Assembly (NCBI GenBank): GCA_963746185.1 | Contig: CAVVAE010000004.1 | Location: 62,001 to 126,000 of the forward strand | Reading direction: 5' to 3' | DNA from: CAVVAE01 sp963746185 | GTDB taxonomy: Bacteria; Actinomycetota; Actinomycetes; Propionibacteriales; Nocardioidaceae | Length of the DNA stretch: 64,000 bases | Shown here: positions 54,090 to 62,846 of the stretch, piece after piece | Position numbering within the stretch: position 1 is the stretch's first letter | How the letters are laid out: every line of letters begins with the position of its first letter | The notes under the pieces: generated by a model | What the model saw: only the letters and a program-made list of their open reading frames with translations | Told to the model about the DNA's origin: nothing | Database searches by the model: none | Position numbers and translations under genes: made by a program

Positions 54090-55484
54090 GTGGTGTCCGT
54101 CCCGACGACAGAAAGGACCATCGACGCAGCGGTCGACGACGTGATCGCGGCACAGACCGAGATCTTCGTCGCTCGCCAGTCCAAGAGCCTAGAGATGGCC
54201 GGCCGCGCGTCCGCCGTCCTCCCGGGTGGCGCGACATCCAACTGGCAGATCGCCGAGCCACAGGCGGTGTGGATGAGCCACGGCAAGGGATCGCGGGTCT
54301 TCGACGTCGACGGCTGCGAGTACAGCGACTTCCACGGCGGGTACGGCGTCAACCTGGTCGGGCACGCCCACCCCGCGATCGTGGCGGCGGTCAGCGAACG
54401 TGTGCGCCAAGGCACTCACTTCGCGCAGCCCACCGAGGACTCGATCATCGTCGCGGAAGAGCTGCGTCGCCGCTTCGGGCTCCCGCAGTGGCGGTTCGCC
54501 AACTCCGGGACCGAGGCCACGATGGATGCTGTCCACCTGATGCGGGCGTTCACCAATCGCGACCTGATCATCAAGGTGGAGGGCTGCTACCACGGCCATC
54601 ACGACTCGGTACAGGTGTCTGTGCTGCCTGAGGCCGATGAGGTCGGACCGGTCGACTCTCCCACGAGTGTCCCTGGCAACTCTGGCATTCCGGCAGGCAT
54701 CCGTGACCTGGTCTGTGTCGTCGGGTTCAACGACCTGGACGCCGTCGACCGCGTGCTGGCAGCGCATCCGGGCCAGATCGCCGGCATGATCGTCGAGCCG
54801 ATCATGATGAACGCTGGCATCATCCATCCCGATCCGGGATACCTTGCCGGCCTCCGCGAGCGGCTTCAAGCACACGGTGCCCTGCTGACTTTCGACGAAG
54901 TCAAGACCGGGCTCACGGCCGGCCCCGGTGGAGTCACCCGGTTGCACAACGTCACGCCGGACCTGATCTGCCTCGCCAAGGCGATGGGGGGAGGCATCTC
55001 GACCGCCGCCATCGGTGGCACCGACGAGGTGATGTCGATGATCGCCGACGGCCGATACGAACAGGTCGGGACGTTCAACGGCAACCCGCTCGCGATGGCA
55101 GCGGCGCGGGCGACGCTCACCGAGATCATGGACGACGCGGCGTACGAGCACATCACGATGCTGCGCGAGCGGATCACGACGGGCATCGACGACGTGATCG
55201 CTCGGCACCGACTTCCCTGGCACGTCACCACGGCGGGTGCGAAAGGATGCGTCACCTTCCTCCCCGAGCCGACGCGCAACCTGCGCGACTTCCTGCAGAT
55301 CGACGGGCGGTACGGCGAAGCACACTGGCTGGTCCAGCACAACGGCGGCGTCTTCCTTCCGCCGTGGGGCAAGATCGAACAGTGGCTGATCTCGGTCCAG
55401 CACACCACCGAGGACGTCGACCGCTTCGTCGCCAATGTGGCAACCTTGGCCGACGCGCTCGCGACGAAGAACGGGGGCGAGTGA
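54090..55484 (+). CDS. Class III aminotransferase (glutamate-1-semialdehyde aminomutase-like)
   Basis: A 464-residue PLP-dependent aminotransferase. Landmarks are the GSA-type N-terminus VLPGGATSNWQIAEP, DVDGCEYSDFHGGYG, RFANSGTEATMDAVHLMRAF, YHGHHDS, LLTFDEVKTGL, and the PLP-lysine motif LICLAKAMGGG. The surrounding genes are for amine uptake and oxidation, so a gamma- or beta-amino acid is a more likely substrate than glutamate-1-semialdehyde. GAGGAG lies just before two GTG codons (54090 and 54093). Confidence 0.92.
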   Translation: MVSVPTTERTIDAAVDDVIAAQTEIFVARQSKSLEMAGRASAVLPGGATSNWQIAEPQAVWMSHGKGSRVFDVDGCEYSDFHGGYGVNLVGHAHPAIVAAVSERVRQGTHFAQPTEDSIIVAEELRRRFGLPQWRFANSGTEATMDAVHLMRAFTNRDLIIKVEGCYHGHHDSVQVSVLPEADEVGPVDSPTSVPGNSGIPAGIRDLVCVVGFNDLDAVDRVLAAHPGQIAGMIVEPIMMNAGIIHPDPGYLAGLRERLQAHGALLTFDEVKTGLTAGPGGVTRLHNVTPDLICLAKAMGGGISTAAIGGTDEVMSMIADGRYEQVGTFNGNPLAMAAARATLTEIMDDAAYEHITMLRERITTGIDDVIARHRLPWHVTTAGAKGCVTFLPEPTRNLRDFLQIDGRYGEAHWLVQHNGGVFLPPWGKIEQWLISVQHTTEDVDRFVANVATLADALATKNGGE

Positions 55485-55536
55485 TACCGCGTCGAGGGTC
55501 GACATTCACGGCTCGGAGAGCAACAATGGAGCCGCT

Positions 55537-55552
55537 GGCTGAACAGTCAGTT
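55537..55552. promoter_or_regulatory. TetR operator 2 (upstream of potD-like gene)
   Basis: GGCTGAACAGTCAGTT matches 14 of 16 positions of the consensus palindrome. It lies 57 bases before the substrate-binding-protein start. The spacing suggests control of the transporter operon independently of the aminotransferase. Confidence 0.7.
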
Positions 55553-55609
55553 AGACCGTCCGTCTCGGGCAGATCAGGTTGACAATGGTTCGACCGTGAA
55601 GAGGTTGAC

Positions 55610-56878
55610 ATGGCATTCGACCCGAACGATCCGGCAAACAGACATCGCAGGCCACGACCACAGCTCGCCCGGCGGGACGTCCTGCGAGGAGGCTTCTGGC
55701 TGACCGTGGGGTTGGGGGCGGCGCCGCTGCTCTCCGCCTGCGGTGACGGATCGGGGTCGTCGAGCACCAAGGCGCCGTACCCGTTGGCTCGACCGGACAA
55801 CCCGGTCACGTTGCCCTTGAAGGACAGCAACCCGCCGATCGAGGACGGCCTAGAGCCCGAGTCCGGCGGCGCCTTCAAGATCCTGAACTACGACCAGTAC
55901 ATGGCGCCGGGTGTGATGAAGCAGTTCGGCGAGAAGCATGGCGTCACGGTTCAGGTAACGCCCTACAGCAACTACGACGAGATGCTGGCGAAGATCCGGG
56001 CACCGGGTGAGGCGTTCGACATGGTGTTCCCCGGGCCGAGCGTGATGAGCAAGATGGTCTACACCGAGCTGCTCCAGCCGCTCAACCACACCTACGTCCC
56101 TAACCTCACGAACGTCTGGCCGGAGTACCAGGACCCCTGGTACGACCTTGGCGCGCGCTACACCGTCCCGTACACCGTCTACGGCACCGGCGTGATGTAC
56201 CGCGCTGACCGGGTCTCCGAGGTGCCCACGAACGGGTACGACCTCCTGTGGGACGAGCAGTATTCCGGCAAGGTCTACCTGCTTGACGACATGCAGGAAG
56301 CCATCGGCATGTCGCTGCTCCGCAACGGCATCTCCACAGACATCAACACCAGCAACGCGGAGTACGTCAAGGAGGCGACAGAGTCGCTCAAGGAGCTCAT
56401 CGACCTGGTCAAGATCAAGGCCAACGTGAACGCCTACTCCGAGGTCCCGGAGGGCACGGCCACGATTCATCAGGCCTGGTCGGGCGACCCGATCGCCGGG
56501 CAGTACTACCTGCCCAAGGGCGATACCCCGGAGGTGATGGGCTACTGGCGGCCGGAGGACCCGAAGGAACGAGTCATCGGCAGCGACGTCATCGCGATCC
56601 CCAAGAGTGCGGAGAAGCCGGTCCTCGCGCACACGTTCATCAACGACCTGCTCGACAACGACATCTCGCTGCAGAACTTCGGCTTCAACGGCTACCAACC
56701 GCCACTCAACAAGCTGTCAGCGCGCTACCTGATCGATGAGGGCTACATCCCGGAGAACCTGATGGACGCCGTCGTCTTGCCCGAGGACTTCGACAGCGGC
56801 CTGACATTCTACGAAGTGAGTCCGGACACGGAGACGCTCTGGCGCACGTCGTGGTCCCAGTTCAAGGCCGGTGCCTGA
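55610..56878 (+). CDS. ABC transporter substrate-binding lipoprotein (PotD/F-like)
   Basis: A 422-residue polyamine/opine-type binding protein. The signal carries the twin-arginine motif LARRDVLRGGFWLTVG and a lipobox ending LLSAC, so it should be Tat-exported and lipidated. The mature domain has ILNYDQYMAPGVMKQF, PYTVYGTGVMYRAD, VYLLDDMQEAIGMSLL and HQAWSGDPIAGQYYLP. Ligands of the family include spermidine, putrescine and quaternary amines. GAGG precedes the ATG. The stop overlaps the permease gene. Confidence 0.93.
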   Translation: MAFDPNDPANRHRRPRPQLARRDVLRGGFWLTVGLGAAPLLSACGDGSGSSSTKAPYPLARPDNPVTLPLKDSNPPIEDGLEPESGGAFKILNYDQYMAPGVMKQFGEKHGVTVQVTPYSNYDEMLAKIRAPGEAFDMVFPGPSVMSKMVYTELLQPLNHTYVPNLTNVWPEYQDPWYDLGARYTVPYTVYGTGVMYRADRVSEVPTNGYDLLWDEQYSGKVYLLDDMQEAIGMSLLRNGISTDINTSNAEYVKEATESLKELIDLVKIKANVNAYSEVPEGTATIHQAWSGDPIAGQYYLPKGDTPEVMGYWRPEDPKERVIGSDVIAIPKSAEKPVLAHTFINDLLDNDISLQNFGFNGYQPPLNKLSARYLIDEGYIPENLMDAVVLPEDFDSGLTFYEVSPDTETLWRTSWSQFKAGA

Positions 56879-57776
56879 CGACGACGTCCGGCACGACCCC
56901 GCCACGCGGCGGTTGTGGCCGGCTCTTGCACTCCCTGGAACGTTCTGGCTCATCGCGCTGTTCGTCGTGCCTTTCTACGCGGTCATGGCCGTGGCCTTCA
57001 GCGGGGCGAACAACATCTTCGGTGAGCCCATCCCCGCCTGGAACCCGCTCGACTGGCAGTTCGCCACCTTCAACTCCGTCCTCAAAGACTCGATCTCGGG
57101 CGTCTATCGGGGAGTCTGGGTCCGGACGGCGACGTACTCGTTCTGGTCTCTGGTCATCTGCGTCGTCGTGGGGTATCCCGTCGCGTACTACACGGCTCGC
57201 CTGGCCGGGAGGCGCCGCGGCCTGATCCTGGCATTGATCCTCGCGCCGTGGTGGATCAACTACATCACCCGCATGCTGGCGTGGGTCAACCTGCTGCAGG
57301 ACGACGGGTACGTGAACAAGTTCCTGGGGATCTTCGGGCTGGCGCCGGTCGCGTGGCTCTCCGGGAACTCGTTCACGGTCGTGATGGCGCTGGCGTACGG
57401 GTACCTGCCGTACTTCATCATCCCGCTGTACGCCTCGCTCGACCGGATCGACCCGCGGCTACTGGAGGCTTCCCGTGACCTCGGCGTCGGGTCGGTGCGC
57501 ACCTTCCTCCACGTGACGCTGCCGCTGTCGAAGATGGGGCTGATCACCGCGCTTGTCATCACCGCTTTGCCGATGGCCGGTGACTACTACACGAACACGA
57601 TCGTGTCGGGCTCCCCGAACACGAACATGGTGGGCAACCAGATCGAGCTCTTCCTCCTGGAGGGTCCGTTGAAGAACCTCGGGGCAGCGCTGGTGCTGCT
57701 GCTCTCCCTGGTCCTGATGTTCTTCATGATCTACTACCTCCTCCTGACCCAGCGCGCGAGCCGGGATTCGCGATGA
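56871..57776 (+). CDS. ABC transporter permease (PotB-like)
   Basis: A 301-residue membrane protein with six predicted helices and the EAA loop LEASRDLGVGSVRTFLHVTLPL. Homology is to the PotB half of polyamine transporters. The GTG start overlaps the end of the binding-protein gene by eight bases, and its own stop overlaps the next gene's ATG (ATGA), so the three are translated as a coupled unit. Confidence 0.93.
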   Translation: MPDDDVRHDPATRRLWPALALPGTFWLIALFVVPFYAVMAVAFSGANNIFGEPIPAWNPLDWQFATFNSVLKDSISGVYRGVWVRTATYSFWSLVICVVVGYPVAYYTARLAGRRRGLILALILAPWWINYITRMLAWVNLLQDDGYVNKFLGIFGLAPVAWLSGNSFTVVMALAYGYLPYFIIPLYASLDRIDPRLLEASRDLGVGSVRTFLHVTLPLSKMGLITALVITALPMAGDYYTNTIVSGSPNTNMVGNQIELFLLEGPLKNLGAALVLLLSLVLMFFMIYYLLLTQRASRDSR

Positions 57777-58693
57777 CAAGCACCGCCGTGCGTCCAACGG
57801 ACCCGACGCAGAAGCCGAAGAGTCGCGCCTGGGTACCACCGTGGCGAAACCCGTGGCGTCGCCACTATGTCCTGGCGACGATCACCTGGCTGTACATCCT
57901 GTGGTCGCTCCTCCCGATCTTGATCGCGATCCAGTTCTCGTTCAACGACGGCCGGTCGCGAAGCACCTGGCAGGGATTCTCGACCCAGTGGTACTGCTGT
58001 GTTGAGGGCTCGGTATGGGAGGACCCGAGCCTGCTCCTCTCGCTCAAGAACAGCCTGATCCTCGGCGTCGCAACGGTGCTGGTGGCGACGCCGCTGGGCG
58101 TCATGCTGGCGTTGGGACTGACGCGGTGGCGTTCGCGAACCAGCAAGGTCGCCAACGGCATCGCGCTGATCCCGCTCGTGACCCCGGAGCTTGTCGTGGG
58201 GTCATCGCTGTACCTGGTGATGGTGAACCTCTACCAGTTCGTGCCGCTCGGTCGGCCCGCCATGTTGCTGGGCCACGTGACGTTCTCGGTGTCGTACGTG
58301 CTCGTGATCGTCCGCTCCCGGTTGCTGAGCATCGGCCGCGACTACGAGGAGGCCGCGCGCGACCTCGGCGCGAGTTCCCTCCAGGCCATCCGCACGATCT
58401 TGCTGCCGCTGCTCATGCCAGCGGTCTTCGCGTCGGCGATGATCGTCTTCGCGACATCGCTCGACGACTTCGTGGTGAGCCAGTTCCTGTTCGGCGACGC
58501 GTCGAACATCACTGTCCCGATCAAGCTGTACAACGCGGTCCGGTCCTCGCCTACCCCGGCACTCAACGCGTTGGCCACGTTGCTGCTGGTGGGGTCATTC
58601 CTGGCCTTGATCCTCGCGTACGTCGGACTCCGGGCCCGCAAGCGCGGCGCCAGCTCACGCTCGGCGCTGGAAGACCTGACGGAGTACGGGTGA
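57773..58693 (+). CDS. ABC transporter permease (PotC-like)
   Basis: A 306-residue membrane protein with the EAA motif YEEAARDLGASSLQAIRTILLP and PotC-like helices (PLVTPELVVGSSLYLVMVNLY). It forms the second half of the channel with the preceding permease. It starts by ATGA overlap and ends 13 bases before the convergent ATPase gene. Confidence 0.93.
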   Translation: MTSTAVRPTDPTQKPKSRAWVPPWRNPWRRHYVLATITWLYILWSLLPILIAIQFSFNDGRSRSTWQGFSTQWYCCVEGSVWEDPSLLLSLKNSLILGVATVLVATPLGVMLALGLTRWRSRTSKVANGIALIPLVTPELVVGSSLYLVMVNLYQFVPLGRPAMLLGHVTFSVSYVLVIVRSRLLSIGRDYEEAARDLGASSLQAIRTILLPLLMPAVFASAMIVFATSLDDFVVSQFLFGDASNITVPIKLYNAVRSSPTPALNALATLLLVGSFLALILAYVGLRARKRGASSRSALEDLTEYG

Positions 58694-58706
58694 CGGCGAG
58701 GCCGGC

Positions 58707-59897
58707 CTAGCCGACCGGTTCCGCCGTCGGCCGACTCGACACGGCCAACACCCGCAACGACTCCGCGGGCAGACCGACGGTCACGGGATGACCGACGACC
58801 AGGTCTTCACGAGGCGTGCTGTTCGTGATGAGGGACTGGACGACGGCGCCGTGGGGCAGGCGAACCATGACCTGCGTGGTCGAGCCGAGGAAGACCGTGC
58901 GGTCGACCATGCCCGGAAGCCGATTGGGCCCGGTGCCCCCAGCCTCGGCGACCTCCACACACTCGGGCCGGATCACGGCGCGACCTGGCCCGGCCGCATG
59001 GCCAGTCGGAGCCTGCGCGTCGAGGGTGAACTCGCCGAAGCGGACCTGCCGGACGGAACCATTGCTGGCCATGCATTCGACGTCCAGCAGGTTCGTGACG
59101 CCCAGGAAGTCTGCGACGAACTCACTCTTGGGTTCGCGGTAGACCTCCTCGGGGGTGCCAAGCTGCACGATGCGCCCACCGTCCATGACGGCAAGCCGAT
59201 CGGACATCTCGAGCGCCTCCTCCTGGTCGTGGGTCACAAAAACGAAGGTGATCCCGACCTCGCTCTGCAACGAGGTGAGCTCGCTGCGCAGTGACTGGCG
59301 GAGCTTGGCATCGAGTGCCCCGAGCGGTTCGTCGAGGAGCAGCACGGCCGGCTCGAGGGCGAGCGCCCGGGCCAGTGCCACGCGCTGCTGTTGTCCTCCC
59401 GAGAGCTGGTGCGGGCGACGCTGGGCGTAGTCGGTCAGTCGTACGAGTTCGAGGGCTCCGGCGACCCGGGCATCGCGCGCCTTCCTGTCGAGGTCCTTGC
59501 GCCACCGCAGGCCGTACGCGACGTTCCGCCGGACGTCGAGGTGCGGGAACAGGGCGTAGCTCTGGAAGACAGTGTTCACAGGTCGCTTGTGAGCCGGAGT
59601 CTGCGCGACGTCGACGCCGTCGATGAAGATCTGACCGTCGGTGGGCTGCTCGAAACCCGCAAGCATCCGCAGCGTGGTGGTCTTGCCGCATCCGGACGGG
59701 CCCAGCAACGTGAAGAACTCACCGGGCTTGATCTCGACGTCGATGCCGTCGACTGCCGTCACTCCGTCGAACTCCTTGCGGAGGCCGATGATGGAGATCG
59801 ACCCGCCGGTGTGCTGGGGGTCTGATTCGCCGCGCGCCATGCGCGGAAGTCTAGTCGGCTGCTCGACGTGGCTCGTCGCCTCGGGACTGCGCGTCAT
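58707..59897 (-). CDS. ABC transporter ATPase (PotA-like)
   Basis: A 396-residue ATPase. Walker A is LLGPSGCGKTTT, the Q-loop region contains FQSYALFPHLDVRRN, the signature is HQLSGGQQQRVALARALA, and Walker B is VLLLDEPLGALD. A C-terminal TOBE-type domain follows (FGEFTLDAQAP, VIRPECVEV). The ATG at 59897 has AAGGTGAT upstream, which overlaps the tetR stop, so the ATPase is coupled to the regulator gene. Its location opposite to the permease genes is unusual, since potA-type genes normally lead the operon. Confidence 0.93.
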   Translation of the reverse strand: MTRSPEATSHVEQPTRLPRMARGESDPQHTGGSISIIGLRKEFDGVTAVDGIDVEIKPGEFFTLLGPSGCGKTTTLRMLAGFEQPTDGQIFIDGVDVAQTPAHKRPVNTVFQSYALFPHLDVRRNVAYGLRWRKDLDRKARDARVAGALELVRLTDYAQRRPHQLSGGQQQRVALARALALEPAVLLLDEPLGALDAKLRQSLRSELTSLQSEVGITFVFVTHDQEEALEMSDRLAVMDGGRIVQLGTPEEVYREPKSEFVADFLGVTNLLDVECMASNGSVRQVRFGEFTLDAQAPTGHAAGPGRAVIRPECVEVAEAGGTGPNRLPGMVDRTVFLGSTTQVMVRLPHGAVVQSLITNSTPREDLVVGHPVTVGLPAESLRVLAVSSRPTAEPVG

Positions 59898-59904
59898 GGA
59901 CACA

Positions 59905-60606
59905 TCACCTTCGGCGTACAGGCTTGCGATTCTTGGTGCGACGGGTGGAGTTCTTTGCGGTTTTGCGCGCGGGCCGCAGCGCGAGTGCCTGTTCGGCGAA
60001 GGTCATGGCGATGTCGAAGGCCCGTTCGTGGTCGACGATCGGATCCTTGAGAGCAACCTGGATGGAGAGTCCGTCGAGGAGGACCGCCCACGTCACGGCG
60101 AAGTCCTCAGCGTCGACCGGCTCGATCTCCTCAGCGTCGATGCCGTCGGAGACAACGCCGGCGATCGTTGAACGCCACCGCTTGTCCAGGGCGAGCCGGT
60201 CCTTTGCGACGAGCGGGTGTCGGAACGCCTGCGCCCACAGGTCGAACCAGAGTCCCCACGCGCCCGGGATCTCCTCCTCCTCATCCGGAACGCAGGTCAG
60301 CCGGACCATCTTCTCCAGCCGCTCGCGCAGCCCCGGCGTCGTCTCGAGCATCCGGTCGCACTCGACGTAGAACCGCTCCTCGGAGTAACGCAGAGCTTCC
60401 GTGAGCAGGTCGTCCTTCGTACCGAAGTAGTAGATGACGAGAGCTGGCGACGCTCCTACCCGCGCGGCAACATCGGCGATCCGGGTCTCGGAGAAGCCGC
60501 GCTCGGCGATCAGCTCGGCCGCCGCTGCCAGCATCTGATCGCGACGATGGTCGACAGCCTCGACAGCTTCGGCAGTGTTGGAGTCGGCCTTCGTCTTGGC
60601 GGCCAT
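59905..60606 (-). CDS. TetR-family regulator, BetI-like
   Basis: A 233-residue regulator. The helix-turn-helix is AELIAERGFSETRIADVAARVGASPALVIYYF. The C-terminal region GAWGLWFDLWAQAFRHPLVAKD matches the BetI-type ligand domain, common among regulators of choline and polyamine genes. The tail is very basic (RKTAKNSTRRTKNRKPVRRR). The start at 60606 has GAGAGG upstream; a further 16 codons of open frame lack a ribosome site. It is divergent from the acyl-CoA synthetase over a perfect palindrome, suggesting autorepression released by an amine-type ligand. Confidence 0.92.
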   Translation of the reverse strand: MAAKTKADSNTAEAVEAVDHRRDQMLAAAAELIAERGFSETRIADVAARVGASPALVIYYFGTKDDLLTEALRYSEERFYVECDRMLETTPGLRERLEKMVRLTCVPDEEEEIPGAWGLWFDLWAQAFRHPLVAKDRLALDKRWRSTIAGVVSDGIDAEEIEPVDAEDFAVTWAVLLDGLSIQVALKDPIVDHERAFDIAMTFAEQALALRPARKTAKNSTRRTKNRKPVRRR

Positions 60607-60661
60607 CGGCACCTCTCGTTCCCGGTCGCAAACCCTTGTGAAGGACGCTATCACCTCTCTA

Positions 60662-60677
60662 GACTGAACAGTCAGTC
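60662..60677. promoter_or_regulatory. TetR operator 3, perfect palindrome
   Basis: GACTGAACAGTCAGTC has six-base arms GACTGA/TCAGTC, and lies between the divergent tetR and acyl-CoA synthetase genes. Two further copies with two mismatches each occur at 54033 and 55537. The motif is the expected size for a TetR dimer. Confidence 0.8.
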
Positions 60678-60772
60678 AAGATCGATCTCCTTCTGCAAGA
60701 GATGGCGAGGCGGCCATGCTGCACGACCTGCTCGCCAGCTCGATGCACGACTCGGGCTGGTGAGCCCTTGAG

Positions 60773-62845
60773 ATGATTGACAAGTCCATGAGCATTCGCA
60801 AACTGCTTGAGCCACGCTCGATCGCGGTCGTCGGAGCCAGTGCGCGCGCCGGATCGTTCGGGGAGCGGATGGCCATGGAGGTGCTGCGCAGTCCCGGTGG
60901 ACCCCGGGTCTCCCTGATTCACCCCAAGTACCAGGAAGTCCAGGGACAGCCATGCGTACCGTCCCTTCTCGACCTGCCTGAACCTGTCGACCTGGTGATG
61001 CTCGGTGTCCCCGACGAGGCCCTGGTGGACCAGTTCGCGCATGTGGTGGCGCGCGGTGACGGTGCAGCGATCGTGTTCGGCGGTGCTCACACCGTCGGCG
61101 CCGACGTCGCTGCACGAGCCAGTGTGGCCGGGATGGCGATGTGCGGTGCTGGATCGATGGGGTTCGTCAACCCTGCACGAGGTATCCGCGCCATCGGCTA
61201 CGTCGAGCGGTTCCCGCTGGACCCTGGCCCGGTAGCTCTCGTGACCCATTCCGGGTCGGTTTTTTCAGCTCTCTTGAGGACCCATCGCCGACTCGACTTC
61301 TCCTTGGCGGTCTCCTCGGGACAGGAGCTGGTGACCACCACCGCTGACTATCTGGCCTACGCACTAGAGCTCGAACAGACCCGCGTCATCGGCCTGTTCG
61401 CCGAGACACTCCGTGACGCGGATGCCCTCCGCGCGAGCCTTGCTGCGGCGGCCGCGCTCGACGTCCCGGTCGTTGCCCTCACGGTGGGTGGTTCGCCGAC
61501 GGGTCGCACGATGGTGACCGCGCATTCCGGCGCTGTGGCAGGCGACGACGCTGCATGGGAGGCACTCTTCTCGGCGTACGGCGTGCATCGCGTCCGGAAC
61601 CTCGACGAGATGGTCGACACCTTCGAGCTCTTCGCGATCGGACGACGTGTGCGACCGGCAACAGCGTCAGGAATTGCGACCGTGCACGACTCGGGCGGGG
61701 AACGTGCGCTCGTGGCCGACATCGCTGACCAGGTCGGCGTCCCCTTTGCAGCCCTCTCCGCCACGACGCGAGAACGGTTGAGCGCGATGCTCGACCCAGG
61801 GCTCGAACCCACGAACCCATTGGATGTCTGGGGCCGAGGCGCCGACACCGAAGGGTTGTTCCGGGACTGCATGACGGCCTTGGCCGATGACGAGTCCGTC
61901 GCCCTCGTGGTCGCGGCACTCGACCTGGTGGAGGAGTACGACGGCGACGAGTCCTACCCGCTGGCCATCGAGGCAGTGCTCGAACTCACCTCGAAACCCG
62001 TCGCCGTGCTGAGCAATGTCGCAGCAGGCATCGACCAAGAACAGGCGGCCAGGTTGCGGGCCGCGGGGGTGCCGGTGTTGGAGGGGACCGCGAGTGGTCT
62101 GCTGGCGCTGCGCCATCTTCTCGACCACGCGCTCATCGGGCCACCGCGCACAACCGGAGCGGTGAACGCCGACCGCAGCGAGCGATGGCGCACCTGGTTA
62201 GCATCGCCGGACGCCGATGCGACAGCAGCGTTCGACGTCCTGAGCGACTACGGCATCTCGAGCGTCCAGACCCGCCGCGCGGACTCGTCATCAGAGGCCA
62301 TCGAGGCCGCAGAGAGCTTGGGATTCCCGGTCGTGCTCAAGACGGCCGAACCGGGGGTCGATCACAAGTCCGATGTCGCTGGGGTCATCACCGGCCTCGC
62401 CGACGCCGCAGCGGTCGCCGCCGCCTACGACGACGTGAGCCAACGTTTAGGTGGCCGGGTCGTCGTACAGCACCAAGTCGTGGCCGGCGTCGAACTCGCC
62501 CTCGGTGTGGTTCACGATCCGTTGCTCGGCCCGCTCGTCGTCGTTGCGACAGGAGGCAGTCTCGTCGAGGTGCTCGAGCAGCGGCAGGTGGCGCTGCCGC
62601 CCCTGTCTGAAGCACTCGCCGAGGAACTGCTCGACCGACTTCCCGTCGTGTCGACGCTGCTCGGTGGAGTGCGCGGCCAACCACCCGCGAACCGCGCTGC
62701 CGTGGTGCAGGCGATCGTGGCGGTCAGTCAGCTTGCGCTCGAGCTCGGGGACTCGCTGGCTGCGTTGGACGTCAACCCGCTGATCTGCGGTCCAGACGGA
62801 GCTGTGGCGGTCGACGCTCTGTTCGTGCCATTCCCGGCTCCCTGA
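60773..62845 (+). CDS. ADP-forming acyl-CoA synthetase (acetate-CoA ligase family, fused)
   Basis: A 690-residue NDP-forming acyl-CoA synthetase with alpha and beta parts in one chain. It starts with a CoA-binding Rossmann domain (LEPRSIAVVGASARAGSFGE), continues with the succinyl-CoA synthetase-like part that carries the phospho-His region (VALVTHSGSVFS), and ends with an ATP-grasp domain (GFPVVLKTAEPGVDHKSDVAG). It makes or consumes acyl-CoA while converting ATP and ADP. The presence of TetR operator 3 just upstream joins it to the amine regulon. The start could also be ATG 60788. Confidence 0.9.
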   Translation: MIDKSMSIRKLLEPRSIAVVGASARAGSFGERMAMEVLRSPGGPRVSLIHPKYQEVQGQPCVPSLLDLPEPVDLVMLGVPDEALVDQFAHVVARGDGAAIVFGGAHTVGADVAARASVAGMAMCGAGSMGFVNPARGIRAIGYVERFPLDPGPVALVTHSGSVFSALLRTHRRLDFSLAVSSGQELVTTTADYLAYALELEQTRVIGLFAETLRDADALRASLAAAAALDVPVVALTVGGSPTGRTMVTAHSGAVAGDDAAWEALFSAYGVHRVRNLDEMVDTFELFAIGRRVRPATASGIATVHDSGGERALVADIADQVGVPFAALSATTRERLSAMLDPGLEPTNPLDVWGRGADTEGLFRDCMTALADDESVALVVAALDLVEEYDGDESYPLAIEAVLELTSKPVAVLSNVAAGIDQEQAARLRAAGVPVLEGTASGLLALRHLLDHALIGPPRTTGAVNADRSERWRTWLASPDADATAAFDVLSDYGISSVQTRRADSSSEAIEAAESLGFPVVLKTAEPGVDHKSDVAGVITGLADAAAVAAAYDDVSQRLGGRVVVQHQVVAGVELALGVVHDPLLGPLVVVATGGSLVEVLEQRQVALPPLSEALAEELLDRLPVVSTLLGGVRGQPPANRAAVVQAIVAVSQLALELGDSLAALDVNPLICGPDGAVAVDALFVPFPAP

Positions 62846-62846
62846 G

